Shown here: positions 1 through 8,991 of the stretch, one piece after another | Position numbering within the stretch: position 1 is the first letter of the stretch | How the letters are laid out: each line of letters begins with the position of its first letter | Assembly: GCF_018614975.1 (NCBI RefSeq) | Contig: NZ_JAGGNR010000014.1 | Span: forward strand, 186,001 to 250,000 | Length of the DNA: 64,000 nt | DNA from: Paenibacillus polymyxa | GTDB lineage: Bacteria > Bacillota > Bacilli > Paenibacillales > Paenibacillaceae | Reading direction: 5' to 3' | The notes under the pieces: generated by a model | What the model saw: the letters and a program-made list of their open reading frames with translations, nothing else | What the model was told of the DNA's origin: nothing | The model's database searches: none | Made by a program: the position numbers and the translations under genes

Positions 1-300
1 AACTCGTCGTAGAGGGTAAACGGTTCGGTTTCGATTGTAATCGTTGATTCGGTTTGATTTGGATCATCGGTGTATTCAATGATTTTGATCTCTTTATCTT
101 CCCATTCTTCCGCTAGGGTGAAAGGTTCGGTTTCGATTGTAACTACTGATTCTGTTGCTGTTGGGTCATCAGTGTAATAAAGTACTTCAATATTCTTGTC
201 TGCCCACTCCTCTTCGAGAGTAAAAGGTTCGGTTTCGATGTTAAAGGATACTTGTTGTACTGGGTCGTTTGTATAGTAAAATAACTCTACTTCCCCTTGA
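1..300 (-). repeat. In-frame tandem repeat, 102-bp unit
   Basis: The word ggttcggtttcgat recurs at 22, 124 and 226, exactly 102 bp apart. The surrounding DNA is also similar, and the array may continue beyond the left edge. The units encode 34-residue protein repeats, so this is a coding repeat and not a CRISPR. Confidence 0.85.
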
Positions 301-857
301 AACTGTGCCCACGCGGTTTCAGGAACAATCAACAAATCTTCCATACCGTAATTTTTATAGTCTTGCTCAGTTGGATCAACACTAGACAGTTGATTCCACG
401 ATGAGTTTAAATAGTAGTAATATAGACCGTTATAGCGCACAAATGTCTTATAGAACATCTCGGTCACATCTATCGCGTCAAAAAGAACAAAATTGATATC
501 ATTTGTAGTGATTTTCACAGTATGAATAGCATCGGACAAATTTAATTTTTCATAGACTAATGCTTGTTGAACAATATCTACATTATTTTCACTGAAAACT
601 TCAGTTAACCCATCAATAGAGACAGATATATTAGATGATCCTCTGTTATGCCTGTTGCCAATTATCCTTAGCTTTGTGCCCTTAAATTGAAACTCTACAG
701 TTGAATTTGCTATTGAAGCTAGTCTAGAGGTACCATTGTAATACGCTTCATTTGGAGAGGAAACAAATCCGCTCGAATACTTAAAGATTATTTCATTATC
801 ATCGTACCTTTTCCAACCCTCTTCTGGAAGTGGCAGTGCTTGACCTAAAGTTGCCAT
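1..857 (-). CDS. Tail-associated binding protein with 34-residue tandem repeats (partial, runs off the window)
   Basis: The gene starts at an ATG at 857 behind AAAGGAGTGGG and stays open to the window edge, so the C-terminus is missing. The N-terminal ~135 residues resemble the duplicated module of the protein at 4810-7014 (EEGWKRYDD start, GTKLRIIG, FDAIDV). A YGMEDL stretch follows and matches the tail signature of the neighbouring proteins. The segment encoded at 1-300 contains at least three repeats with a period of exactly 102 bp (34 residues), each with an ETEPFTL core preceded by YTDDP or YTNDP. I infer an adhesive or receptor-binding protein of a phage tail or tailocin. The exact role is unknown. 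Confidence 0.7.
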   Translation of the reverse strand, partial: MATLGQALPLPEEGWKRYDDNEIIFKYSSGFVSSPNEAYYNGTSRLASIANSTVEFQFKGTKLRIIGNRHNRGSSNISVSIDGLTEVFSENNVDIVQQALVYEKLNLSDAIHTVKITTNDINFVLFDAIDVTEMFYKTFVRYNGLYYYYLNSSWNQLSSVDPTEQDYKNYGMEDLLIVPETAWAQFQGEVELFYYTNDPVQQVSFNIETEPFTLEEEWADKNIEVLYYTDDPTATESVVTIETEPFTLAEEWEDKEIKIIEYTDDPNQTESTITIETEPFTLYDE

Positions 858-908
858 TAATTAACCCACTCCTTTCTGAATTCTAAATAGATAGTTCATT
901 TTATTAGC

Positions 909-2147
909 TCATGTAATTGACGCTTTCTTTATTGGTATTTTAGCTGTGTCGATTTTCTGCTTAAACACTTTTCCTGAACCAATTTTTTTATTATCTTTAA
1001 CCACAGACTTTCTTTCGATAAATTCCTCCTCTAGATCAATAATCATTCCTTTATCCATCCCATGTTCAAAAAAACTTGTTTCTGAATTGTCTACGGAAGA
1101 TATGTATGTATCGAGTTCATACATACCTAAATCACCAATCGCCAAGAAGTCTCCAGCGCCTTGATTTGCAGTGACATTAATTCTGTATTTCTTATAAGCA
1201 ACCTTATTTTTAAATTCGTAGAGACGATATTCCTCTACAGTAAAGTTAGGCTCATTTATTCTAGCATCAAGAACAATCCATTCTGATCCATCCCAACCCT
1301 CAAATGTCCAATTTTTTGGAGGTCTGTTTACAGGAGTAGTTCCTGCTTGAATTGAGTAGGCGGAGATTGTTTTAGGTGAATCAAATTCATAACTTAACCA
1401 TCCAGTTAGAACATTGATATTAGCAACCCATCCATTTGGATCAACAATTCTATCAAATGCTTTCCATGGGTAAAATGTCGTATAAAACGAACTTGCATCA
1501 GCAATACCGTTCAGACTAGTGTTAGATATCATTGCAGGAATAGCATTATCTTTGTATTTATTTGTAATGCTGTAGTACTGGTCTTCTGACGAAATCAAGA
1601 ACTTATAAGAGTACACCAAGTTGTATGCTCTATATCCACTAGGAACACTATATGCAAAAGGACTCGCACCAAAATTAATTGTTACAGTCTTACTACTTGA
1701 ACTAAATGATCCCAAAGTGGGATAAACTTCTCCTAATTCCTTTACATTAGTGTGACTAACACCAATACTAACACCATTCTTAATAAACTCTAATGTTCCA
1801 TTGTCAAGATCAAGTGCGACACCAACAACATTCCCAACATCCCACACTGTACTGTATGCTGTATTTTCTGGATACTTGTTCCCGCTATTCCCATAATAAG
1901 TTCTCCACATTGAGCTATCTGCAACAATATTCCCTGTTAAAGAGAAGGATTTGTTGGATACTCCAATATGAACGTTTTTTACTCCAGCATCATATTTAAC
2001 CTCCCAATACCATTTTCCATTGGACTTGCCGTGTGTAGCACGAATAGCACGATAATCAGTTGAGGTGACTATGGTAAGATCTCCATTAGATAATGTGAAC
2101 CCTGAACCCATATCTTTTGGGTTTAATGCAACTGGGATTGTTTCCAT
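909..2147 (-). CDS. SPRY plus discoidin-domain tail-fibre-like protein
   Basis: The start is placed at the ATG at 2147, eight bases after AAAGGAGATG; an upstream in-frame ATG lies across the preceding hairpin. Residues ~10-175 look like a SPRY/B30.2 domain (GKWYWEVKYD, VHIGVS, GVALDLDNGTLEFIKNG). Residues ~205-345 look like an F5/8 type C (discoidin) carbohydrate-binding fold (KAFDR, WLSYEFDSPKTI, NWTFEGWDGSEW, YKKYRINVTAN). The C-terminus has FFEHGMDKG and GSGKVFKQKID, shared with the neighbours. This suggests a surface-binding tail component. The function is inferred from domains only. Confidence 0.75.
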   Translation of the reverse strand: METIPVALNPKDMGSGFTLSNGDLTIVTSTDYRAIRATHGKSNGKWYWEVKYDAGVKNVHIGVSNKSFSLTGNIVADSSMWRTYYGNSGNKYPENTAYSTVWDVGNVVGVALDLDNGTLEFIKNGVSIGVSHTNVKELGEVYPTLGSFSSSSKTVTINFGASPFAYSVPSGYRAYNLVYSYKFLISSEDQYYSITNKYKDNAIPAMISNTSLNGIADASSFYTTFYPWKAFDRIVDPNGWVANINVLTGWLSYEFDSPKTISAYSIQAGTTPVNRPPKNWTFEGWDGSEWIVLDARINEPNFTVEEYRLYEFKNKVAYKKYRINVTANQGAGDFLAIGDLGMYELDTYISSVDNSETSFFEHGMDKGMIIDLEEEFIERKSVVKDNKKIGSGKVFKQKIDTAKIPIKKASIT

Positions 2148-2173
2148 AAATGAAACATCTCCTTTCAAAAATA

Positions 2174-2200
2174 AATAGAACACACCATATAGATGTGCTC
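2174..2200 (-). terminator. Intergenic hairpin terminator between two fibre genes
   Basis: On the minus strand GAGCACA (2200-2194) pairs with TGTGTTC (2184-2178), with one G-U pair, followed by TATTTATTTTT. A near copy sits at 3402-3425 before the preceding paralog. Confidence 0.6.
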
Positions 2201-2207
2201 ATAAAAT

Positions 2208-3374
2208 CTAGCCTAATATAATCTTGTGTGCTTGATACTTAGACCTGTCAATATTGTGTTTAAATATTTTTCCTGACCCTAATATACTATTGTTGCTATT
2301 GTGAAATGAACGTATCTCTAATTCGAAATGCATATCGATTTCATCTTTAGTGTTACGCCCATAATTCAAGAAGTTTGATTCTGACATAGTATCTAAAAAC
2401 TTCATTTTTGGAAATTCCAATATTTCATACACTAACAATTCTGCAACCTGTATTATACTACCACCATTATTGCTAGATATATTAATTCTATACATCTTAT
2501 AACTGGTTGTATTTTTAAATGAGAAGCTTCTGACCTCTCCAAGTGTCCAATTAATCTGATTTATTTGTTCGTCCAAAGTTGTCCAATAAACCCCATCATT
2601 TGAACCCTCAAATTTCCACGCTTTAGAATTGTTTTCGGCTGTGTATCCAATCAATGAGTATTTCCCAATAACTCTCGGCTGAGCAAACTCATACTGTAAA
2701 GTTATTGGAAATGATGCTGTAGCATACCACGTTCCACCTACATCTCCGTCAAATGCCCTATAAGGAAATGATGGGTTGTTCGTGCTACTTGCACTTGCCA
2801 CACCAGAAGGAGCTGTATTAGCTGTCATTTTTGGAATTACAGTGCTGTCGCTATGCTTTAAGGGTGAAACTGAATAAAGATTATCTTCTGATGAAACCAA
2901 AAATTTGTTGTAAAATGCTCTTTCATACATTTCCAGACGACCAACAAGAGTGAAACTAGAGTACCCATTGTTTGCTGTTATATTTAGTCTGTATCTGGTA
3001 TAGCTACTCTGATTTTCTATCTCATAATTCTTTTTCTCACTTTTAGTGAAAATTTGATTAATTTGCGTATCCAGTACAGTCCAATTAGTTCCATCATCAG
3101 AACCTTCAAAAGTCCAATTCTTAGGTGCGGCAGTTATAGTTGAACCAGTTGTCGCTAACACTGAATATTTTTCTAGCTTCTTAGATTGTCGTAACATAAT
3201 CGCAATCCAACCTGTAACTCCGCGTGATGCCCATTCACTATTAGACTCGTTAAACGCCACAAATGGGTCATTTCCTGATCCGAAGTAACTACTCGCACTC
3301 GACGTGTAACCTAATGTTGAATTACTTGTCATAATAGGGATAATGTTTTCTCCATACAACTTCGGAATAGCCAT
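2208..3374 (-). CDS. Double discoidin-domain tail-fibre-like protein
   Basis: The ATG at 3374 follows AAAGGAGATGATTTA. The protein has two F5/8 type C-like domains. The first spans roughly residues 5-145 (VAFNESNSEWASRGVTGWIAIML then NWTFEGSDDGTNWTVLDTQI). The second spans ~165-315 (YRAFDGDVGG, WKFEGSNDGVYWTTLDEQI, YKMYRINISSN). The linker FLVSSEDNLYSV matches FLISSEDQYYSI in the next gene. The C-terminus carries the shared GSGKIFKHNID signature. The gene is clearly paralogous to its downstream neighbour. It probably binds glycans at the tip of a tail-like particle. Confidence 0.75.
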   Translation of the reverse strand: MAIPKLYGENIIPIMTSNSTLGYTSSASSYFGSGNDPFVAFNESNSEWASRGVTGWIAIMLRQSKKLEKYSVLATTGSTITAAPKNWTFEGSDDGTNWTVLDTQINQIFTKSEKKNYEIENQSSYTRYRLNITANNGYSSFTLVGRLEMYERAFYNKFLVSSEDNLYSVSPLKHSDSTVIPKMTANTAPSGVASASSTNNPSFPYRAFDGDVGGTWYATASFPITLQYEFAQPRVIGKYSLIGYTAENNSKAWKFEGSNDGVYWTTLDEQINQINWTLGEVRSFSFKNTTSYKMYRINISSNNGGSIIQVAELLVYEILEFPKMKFLDTMSESNFLNYGRNTKDEIDMHFELEIRSFHNSNNSILGSGKIFKHNIDRSKYQAHKIILG

Positions 3375-3396
3375 TAAATCATCTCCTTTCAAAAAC

Positions 3397-3425
3397 AAAT
3401 AGAACACACCATATAAGATGTGCTC
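3397..3425 (-). terminator. Intergenic hairpin terminator between fibre genes
   Basis: On the minus strand GAGCACA and TGTGTTC flank a ten-base loop and are followed by TATTTGTTTTT. It is nearly identical to the hairpin at 2174-2200, so the intergenic block was duplicated with the genes. Confidence 0.6.
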
Positions 3426-3434
3426 CTCGTAAAT

Positions 3435-4745
3435 TTAACCAAGCGTAACTTTGTCTACTCGACGTTTCGACATATCAATTGTGTGTTCAAAGGTTTTGCC
3501 TGATCCTACTGACTTTGTATTAGTGGAGATATCGTGCATTTCTTCAAACGATGTTAGTTCAATTTCACCATCTATACCATACTTCATAATGTCGCTCTCG
3601 TTTACATCGTCTAACATTTTTACTATAGGAACTTCAATGATAACATTGGTTGCTATGCCATAGTCTTCGCTTCCCATAGTATTTATAACAACATTATTTT
3701 CTAGTTTTTGTTCAAATCGATAGAACGCGCTCATTTTTCTTGTGATATTGTCGTATCTCTCCAATTGATATTGCTCCCCAGTTCCAGAGTCATATCCGCT
3801 AACAAAAATGATATCTTTTAAATTTGTATTGTTTGAACCACTGCCAATATGCATTGTTCCGCTGTCAGCAATTTGACTTGCTTGTCTCATACTAGTCCGA
3901 GTAGCGTCAGGGTTTGTAAGATCATCGATATAAATATGCATTGTGTTTCCAGAACTATTTCTAGTAGTTTGAAAATAAACAACGACATCGTGCCATAATC
4001 CATCATTTACAGTTTTAGCTGATTGCAATGTCCCATTGCTGGCTCCTGCCAGTGATACATAAAACCCTCCTTGATTCAGTTGTATAGTGTAGATTACTCC
4101 TGTATCATTCCAACTTCTGAATAGTTGACCAGTTGATTCCCTAGTTTTAATGCGAAACATTATGGCGGTTCCATGATTGTTTCTCATGGATCTGCTTGCA
4201 GGGCTTATCAATATATTAGAATCAGTTCCGAAGTGCGCGCCTTGATTTTCAGTAATCGAATAATACTTATCACCTGATGAAAGTAAGATTCTACTTGAAG
4301 TTGCAGTTTCAATGAACCATTCGGAATCCAATCTAAGTGCAGTTCCATATTCAAATCTATATCGTCCCGATGGAAGATTCGGTATAGTTTTCTCCCACTG
4401 TGTTTCAGCAATCTGAGTCACTGTTTGAGGATAATTATTTGTTACATCTACATATGACGATCCATTCCAATACTTAATTTTTAATGAGCCTATGTATTGC
4501 TTCCAGCCAGTGGTTCCTGATCTCCAAATATTCACTTTTGGAGTTGATATATTTATCTCAATGAAGTTATCCGCAGTCTGCCAATACATTACCTTCGGAG
4601 TGTTCCATTCATTTGGATTATTTCCATCAAACAAACCGGGCAACTGCACTGTTCCACCTGAACCTTGAGACCCCACCAGTGAAAGTACTTGATATGAAGC
4701 TTCTTGTCCTAGATTTAATATGTTGGGCTTTGATTTTCCAGCCAT
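3435..4745 (-). CDS. LamG/concanavalin-type binding protein, tail-associated
   Basis: The ATG at 4745 follows AGGAGATGGGTTA. Residues ~10-150 form a galactose-binding-like module (FIEINIST, GWKQYIGSLKIKYWNGSSYVDV, YRFEYGTALRLDSEWFIE). ILLSSGDKYYSI then leads into a LamG-like lectin fold at ~165-350 (TAIMFRIKT, GLWHDVVVYFQTT, MHIYIDD, AFYRFEQ). The end carries IMKYGIDGE and GSGKTFEHTID, the signature of this gene family. It likely recognises cell-surface polysaccharide. I do not know a named homologue. Confidence 0.75.
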   Translation of the reverse strand: MAGKSKPNILNLGQEASYQVLSLVGSQGSGGTVQLPGLFDGNNPNEWNTPKVMYWQTADNFIEINISTPKVNIWRSGTTGWKQYIGSLKIKYWNGSSYVDVTNNYPQTVTQIAETQWEKTIPNLPSGRYRFEYGTALRLDSEWFIETATSSRILLSSGDKYYSITENQGAHFGTDSNILISPASRSMRNNHGTAIMFRIKTRESTGQLFRSWNDTGVIYTIQLNQGGFYVSLAGASNGTLQSAKTVNDGLWHDVVVYFQTTRNSSGNTMHIYIDDLTNPDATRTSMRQASQIADSGTMHIGSGSNNTNLKDIIFVSGYDSGTGEQYQLERYDNITRKMSAFYRFEQKLENNVVINTMGSEDYGIATNVIIEVPIVKMLDDVNESDIMKYGIDGEIELTSFEEMHDISTNTKSVGSGKTFEHTIDMSKRRVDKVTLG

Positions 4746-4785
4746 TAACCCATCTCCTATATAATTGAATCATTATATTACAAAC

Positions 4786-4816
4786 AAAAAGAAGTAGAAC
4801 ATTCAAGCCCTACTTC
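4786..4816 (-). terminator. Terminator overlapping the stop codon of the 4810 gene
   Basis: On the minus strand GAAGTAG (including the TAG stop) pairs with CTACTTC and is followed by TTTTTGTTT. It lies before the next fibre gene of the same direction. A TATAAT hexamer sits just downstream and could give that gene its own promoter, but no good -35 is visible. Confidence 0.65.
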
Positions 4817-7014
4817 ACACTTACATTTGTTATTTCAAAGTACTTTTTCAAATCAATACTTCCTTTGAACAATTTACCTGATCCTAGTGATCCATTGGCA
4901 GTCATGGTCTGAACGAAAACTTCGTTTTTTCTATCTAATACAGATAGATCGTCCATTCCTTCATTAATAAAAGTGTCTTCTGAAGGTAAAGTTGCGGAAA
5001 TTGTATTCCACGTTGAACTTCCTAACTCGTATATCTTGTATTCGCCATTAATTTTTAAAAAGTGCTTTATCATAAGCATATTTGGTAACAATATCATTGG
5101 TCTAAAACCCATATTAGTTGTACCAGCAGTTCCTTGAGTTGATTGCGCCCAAGTTGAATTGCTATTATAACCTCTAGCGGCTCTACTGCCTGAGTTTGGA
5201 CCCGTTGAGCTTACCCAAGAATATGTAGGAACATTCCAATTCCATACATTGTTATCGCCAGCAATGATCGTTCCATCCAATGTTGAGTTTACAATATACT
5301 TATCCCATTCGTTATCTTTATCTGTAGTAGATATACCACCCGTTAAAAGTCTAATTGAACTCGACTTAGTGGTTATGATTGGGTCAGACTCCCAGAATTT
5401 AAACTCTGCAAGCCCTGTATTGACAACACCAATAGTTGCGGTTCTATAGGCTTCCGTTATATAAATTCTATAATAACGAAATGCATTTTCATTGTTAAAA
5501 TCGAAAGCACTGATAACTCCTGCCGAAATGCCTGAATCAATTACCGATCTTAAATCGATCCAGCTAATATTATCGTTACTTCCTTGGATGATAAAATTTT
5601 TAGGCGAGTAGTTGTATGTGTGACTAAATCCAGACAAGCCAATTCTGCTTATAACCTTTTCGTTTCCCGCTCCAAAATCATATCCTATCCATTGAACACT
5701 TGCCACAGCATCACTATACCAATAGACCGAACTACTTGAAACTATTCCATCAAATGCTTTATCTGGTGTTCTTGATGCATTAAGTGAAGTACTTGCAAAG
5801 GGAATTCCCAGTAACTCTGTTGGACTTAACTCTCTTTCGAAGATAGTATCTATACCATATACCATACCATCCTTATTAAGAGCATCCCAACTGATTAGAT
5901 TCTGTACATTTCTATCTGCGATTAATTTTAAATCTCCATTCCAATTTTCTACTACAATAAAATAGAAGTCTCCATTTGGAGTAGAGATAGAGCCTGATGT
6001 GGGTATAAACGAGGAATTTTCCTTCCCTAAACCACTAAATGTACCCACCGTACCAGAAGTAGAAGCTTGATAATGACATCTGATGCGTTTCCCAATTTCA
6101 ATTCCAACTATACTCGTGACTTCATCAGGGTGAAATAATCGACCATCCGAGTCAATATCTATGGCATCAAGCGCCATAAAAGTTGTCTTTGCATTTGTCG
6201 CTGATTCGCTGGCTCTGTTGACTATTTCTACTCGATGTCTTGCTTGAGTTAATCCAACAATTTCAACCTGAAGCACCTGTGCAAGTTCTGACCCTAATTG
6301 TGAATGTGTTCCATGCACTATACCATCAACGTAAACTTCGATTAGATCACTTCGATTGGTATATCTTGCTCCAATTAATCTTAGTTTAGTTCCCTCAAAG
6401 TCAAAAACAATTTTGTCACCTATTGTCGAAGTGTAATTAGAGTACCCATTGTATGCACCAGCACCAACACCGTTAGTGAAATTCCCAACATATTTAATCG
6501 AAGATATATTGTCATCATATCTTTTCCATCCAGAGTCATGGGCGGTTAATTGAGAACCAATTGTTCTGGTTAAATATCCATCTGAATCAATATCTATAGC
6601 ATCTAGACCGAAGGCGGCGGCTCCAGCGTTCGTGATCCCTTTGAAGTCAAAAATCCTCACGGTATGCCTCCCATAAGGTAGATTCTTCCTTTCATACACA
6701 AGTGTTTGTACTTGGTTTTCAGTTGTTCTTGCTGTAAACATCTCCATCTCACCATCAATGGAGATACTCACGCTCTCTGCCCTATATTGGTTAGTAGATG
6801 AAGAAATGATCCTCACTTTAGTCCCCACAAATGAAAAGAGTACTTCTCCTATAGTAGATCCATTTGCATTGTAAGAAGACTTCCCTTGGTATGCACCCGT
6901 AACCGTAGTATTCCTTTGAGTGAAACCTGTATAGCTGATGAATGGTTCGGCATCGTCATACCTCTTCCACCCACTTTCTGGTGCAGTTAACTGGTCTCTT
7001 ACAGTTGCCATCAT
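4810..7014 (-). CDS. Large multi-domain tail-associated binding protein
   Basis: The start codon ATG at 7014 overlaps the TAA of the upstream gene by one base; a second ATG at 7011 has better spacing from GGAGG. Residues ~1-140 and ~145-290 are a tandem duplicated module (SGWKRYDD, GTKVRII or GTKLRLIG, ...FGLDAIDIDSDG / FMALDAIDIDSDG). A discoidin-like domain follows at ~410-545 (KAFDGIVSSSSVYWYSD, FIIQGSNDNISWIDL, FRYYRIYITEAY). Then comes a segment with a GFRPM end resembling the adjacent 7014-7700 protein. The C-terminus has FINEGMDDL and GSGKLFKGSID. It looks like the longest fibre or receptor-binding subunit. Confidence 0.75.
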   Translation of the reverse strand: MMATVRDQLTAPESGWKRYDDAEPFISYTGFTQRNTTVTGAYQGKSSYNANGSTIGEVLFSFVGTKVRIISSSTNQYRAESVSISIDGEMEMFTARTTENQVQTLVYERKNLPYGRHTVRIFDFKGITNAGAAAFGLDAIDIDSDGYLTRTIGSQLTAHDSGWKRYDDNISSIKYVGNFTNGVGAGAYNGYSNYTSTIGDKIVFDFEGTKLRLIGARYTNRSDLIEVYVDGIVHGTHSQLGSELAQVLQVEIVGLTQARHRVEIVNRASESATNAKTTFMALDAIDIDSDGRLFHPDEVTSIVGIEIGKRIRCHYQASTSGTVGTFSGLGKENSSFIPTSGSISTPNGDFYFIVVENWNGDLKLIADRNVQNLISWDALNKDGMVYGIDTIFERELSPTELLGIPFASTSLNASRTPDKAFDGIVSSSSVYWYSDAVASVQWIGYDFGAGNEKVISRIGLSGFSHTYNYSPKNFIIQGSNDNISWIDLRSVIDSGISAGVISAFDFNNENAFRYYRIYITEAYRTATIGVVNTGLAEFKFWESDPIITTKSSSIRLLTGGISTTDKDNEWDKYIVNSTLDGTIIAGDNNVWNWNVPTYSWVSSTGPNSGSRAARGYNSNSTWAQSTQGTAGTTNMGFRPMILLPNMLMIKHFLKINGEYKIYELGSSTWNTISATLPSEDTFINEGMDDLSVLDRKNEVFVQTMTANGSLGSGKLFKGSIDLKKYFEITNVSVK

Positions 7015-7700
7015 TACACCTCCTTATAATCAAATACTGGACGAAAGCCCACTGCTACATTGGAGTAGTTAGAAGCTGTACTCCAAAATCTATCTTTGCT
7101 ATTTGTTGTATTTTCAGAACGAACTGTTCTGCCACCCGTTGTCCAACCGCCTGGCACTGTTCCAGTAATCGGTATTGTCGTTTCCTTACACCATGTCATG
7201 CACTTAAAGTTCCATAAATCATTCAATGATTTTCCGGAAAAAATTTTATTTAAAGGAAAATTCACAACATACGTATCCCACTCATTAATCGTAGGCCAAG
7301 CCCCATAACCTGTATTGGTTGAAGTTAAAACTTTATTTCCACTAGCATCAGCATATGCAACACCCCCGCTTGGACAACGAACAACACCTGATGTTTCACT
7401 TATAATGCGTGGCGAACCTTCGACGAACTTATTGGAATTTAACCAATCCCATGTTGTCGTGTTACTTACGACTCTATCTGCTATTAGTAAACCTTTATCC
7501 ACTTTGATCGCATACCAGAAGTATTTCAAAGGCATACTGGCTAACGGATTTCCTGTTAGCGGAATTTCTGTATAACCGGTCGTACTACCTCCAAAAATAT
7601 ATCCACTTGTTGTATTGTCGTACTTCCAGACAATATAGTCTCCGATCTCCATATCAGAAAGCTTTTCTCTCAACTGCCCTGTAGTCGCTGGAGCTGTCAT
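7014..7700 (-). CDS. Hypothetical tail-associated protein (GFRPVF family)
   Basis: The ATG at 7700 uses the ribosome site AAGGGGTGA, which contains the stop codon of the upstream gene, so the two are translationally coupled. The 228-residue protein starts with TGQLREKLSDMEIGDYIVWKYD. It holds WDTYVVNFPLNKIF and ends in VGFRPVFDYKEV. The same order of motifs (WDKYIVNSTL, then MGFRPMI) recurs inside the 4810-7014 protein, which suggests module exchange. I recognise no catalytic motif. The context suggests a baseplate or fibre accessory. Confidence 0.6.
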   Translation of the reverse strand: MTAPATTGQLREKLSDMEIGDYIVWKYDNTTSGYIFGGSTTGYTEIPLTGNPLASMPLKYFWYAIKVDKGLLIADRVVSNTTTWDWLNSNKFVEGSPRIISETSGVVRCPSGGVAYADASGNKVLTSTNTGYGAWPTINEWDTYVVNFPLNKIFSGKSLNDLWNFKCMTWCKETTIPITGTVPGGWTTGGRTVRSENTTNSKDRFWSTASNYSNVAVGFRPVFDYKEV

Positions 7701-7704
7701 AAAA

Positions 7705-8277
7705 TCACCCCTTACTTACTCTAATTCTGTCTAATTTCTTAAATTTCGTATTTTCAACCTTCTGACGTAATACCATCCCTGTTGGAGTGTCCGATACTCG
7801 TTCCATGTTCAATTGATATATTCTCTTTAAGCCTAGTGAACCCGAATCGCTTTCAACAAAGGAGTTGTTGTACTTCCCGCCCTCTTCAAAATCGTCTATG
7901 TAGAAATTCGAATATTCCTTCTCAGAAAAAATCTCAATTTTCACCTTGGCATACTTTGCAGGAGATTTAGGAGCAGTCACATCTGCAAGAATTTCCTCAT
8001 ACGCCCCCCACTCGAAGCCATCCTCAGATGTACTCCAATAGATCTTGTATGCTGCGCCCCCCGCAACATCTACCTTTGCAGCCACACCTTTAAATGATGC
8101 GATCTTATCCTGAATTCGGATCGCAGTGGACTCCCAAAATCCAGTAGCAGGATAGATTGAATTCCCGTCCGCATCCTGGCTCAACTCTCTTAATTTCAAT
8201 TTCTGATCCTGATATACCGTATCTCGAAAAACACCTACAGACAGATCTATATCCAGTGCAATTTCTTGAATCGCCAT
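7705..8277 (-). CDS. Hypothetical tail structural protein
   Basis: The ATG at 8277 follows GGTGGTGAGAGT. The 190 residues include EYSNFYIDDFEEGGKYN and end KKLDRIRVSKG. Its last ~30 residues (TGMVLRQKVENTKFKKL) are reminiscent of the shared end of the large fibre proteins. It lies four bases upstream of the next gene. No enzymatic motif is seen; the assignment rests on operon position. Confidence 0.55.
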   Translation of the reverse strand: MAIQEIALDIDLSVGVFRDTVYQDQKLKLRELSQDADGNSIYPATGFWESTAIRIQDKIASFKGVAAKVDVAGGAAYKIYWSTSEDGFEWGAYEEILADVTAPKSPAKYAKVKIEIFSEKEYSNFYIDDFEEGGKYNNSFVESDSGSLGLKRIYQLNMERVSDTPTGMVLRQKVENTKFKKLDRIRVSKG

Positions 8278-8310
8278 ACTCTCACCACCTATCTCATCTC
8301 AAAATCCAAC

Positions 8311-8931
8311 TCAACGAATGTCCCAGTTTATGATTCCTGCATGATTTGCCTTCAGAGGAGCTACGATTTGATCTATAACAAATCCATTTTTACGAATAAC
8401 CAATTCCCCTGGCAGGTCCTGGTCTGAGGTGATTTTAATTTGGAGAAAGGCAGTTCCACTCAACGGCAGGGAACACACACATTGAAAGTTAATCTGCACA
8501 TCATTCAAGTTCATCATTTTTTTGTAACCGAAGTTAAAACATTCAATCGTATTATTGAAAGCGCCCGAACTTCCAGGACCTGAGTGTCCACTCATATTCA
8601 CATCTGAAGAAACATTCTTGAATTGAATGATGTCACTGTATAGAAAGGTCCTCCCCGTTAGCGGGTATTCTTGTTCGTCACATACGTAAGATATAGCGTA
8701 CCGATCCGCATTAATATGAAATACACCGTTGGCAACATTGTGATACACGTGCGACCCTTGCCCGATCAATCCAAAAGAGACCAACTTTTCTTTGTTAATT
8801 TTATAAAAGCTGTTTGATTGTTGTGTCTGAAAATCGAATTCGCTTAAATAAGTACCATCATAGTAATCAGCAATCCATATATAAGCTTGAGATACAGGTG
8901 AACGTGTAAATTGTGTATTACCTAGAATCAC
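8311..8931 (-). CDS. Hypothetical tail-associated protein
   Basis: The GTG at 8931 is chosen because GGGGGAAGTCCT lies directly before it. A longer reading frame from an ATG at 8979 would run through a terminator hairpin. The product starts MILGNTQFTRSPVSQAYIW, is about 206 residues and is probably beta-rich (TAFLQIKITSD, GELVIRKNGFVI). There is no recognised family. It is part of the same minus-strand block. Confidence 0.55.
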   Translation of the reverse strand: MILGNTQFTRSPVSQAYIWIADYYDGTYLSEFDFQTQQSNSFYKINKEKLVSFGLIGQGSHVYHNVANGVFHINADRYAISYVCDEQEYPLTGRTFLYSDIIQFKNVSSDVNMSGHSGPGSSGAFNNTIECFNFGYKKMMNLNDVQINFQCVCSLPLSGTAFLQIKITSDQDLPGELVIRKNGFVIDQIVAPLKANHAGIINWDIR

Positions 8932-8944
8932 AGGACTTCCCCCT

Positions 8945-8975
8945 TTTAAAAAGGACAGGCTGCAATAGCCTGTCC
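8945..8975 (-). terminator. Terminator between small tail genes
   Basis: A perfect nine-base stem, GGACAGGCT and AGCCTGTCC with a five-base loop, is followed on the minus strand by TTTTTAAAA. It sits between the 8992-9534 gene and the 8931 start. Confidence 0.75.
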
Positions 8976-8991
8976 ACATGATTGTTCCTTT

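Noticed and set aside
1-300. CRISPR-like direct repeats
   Set aside because: The repeats are in frame within a protein, the spacing is exactly 34 codons and the spacers are themselves similar, so they are coding repeats.
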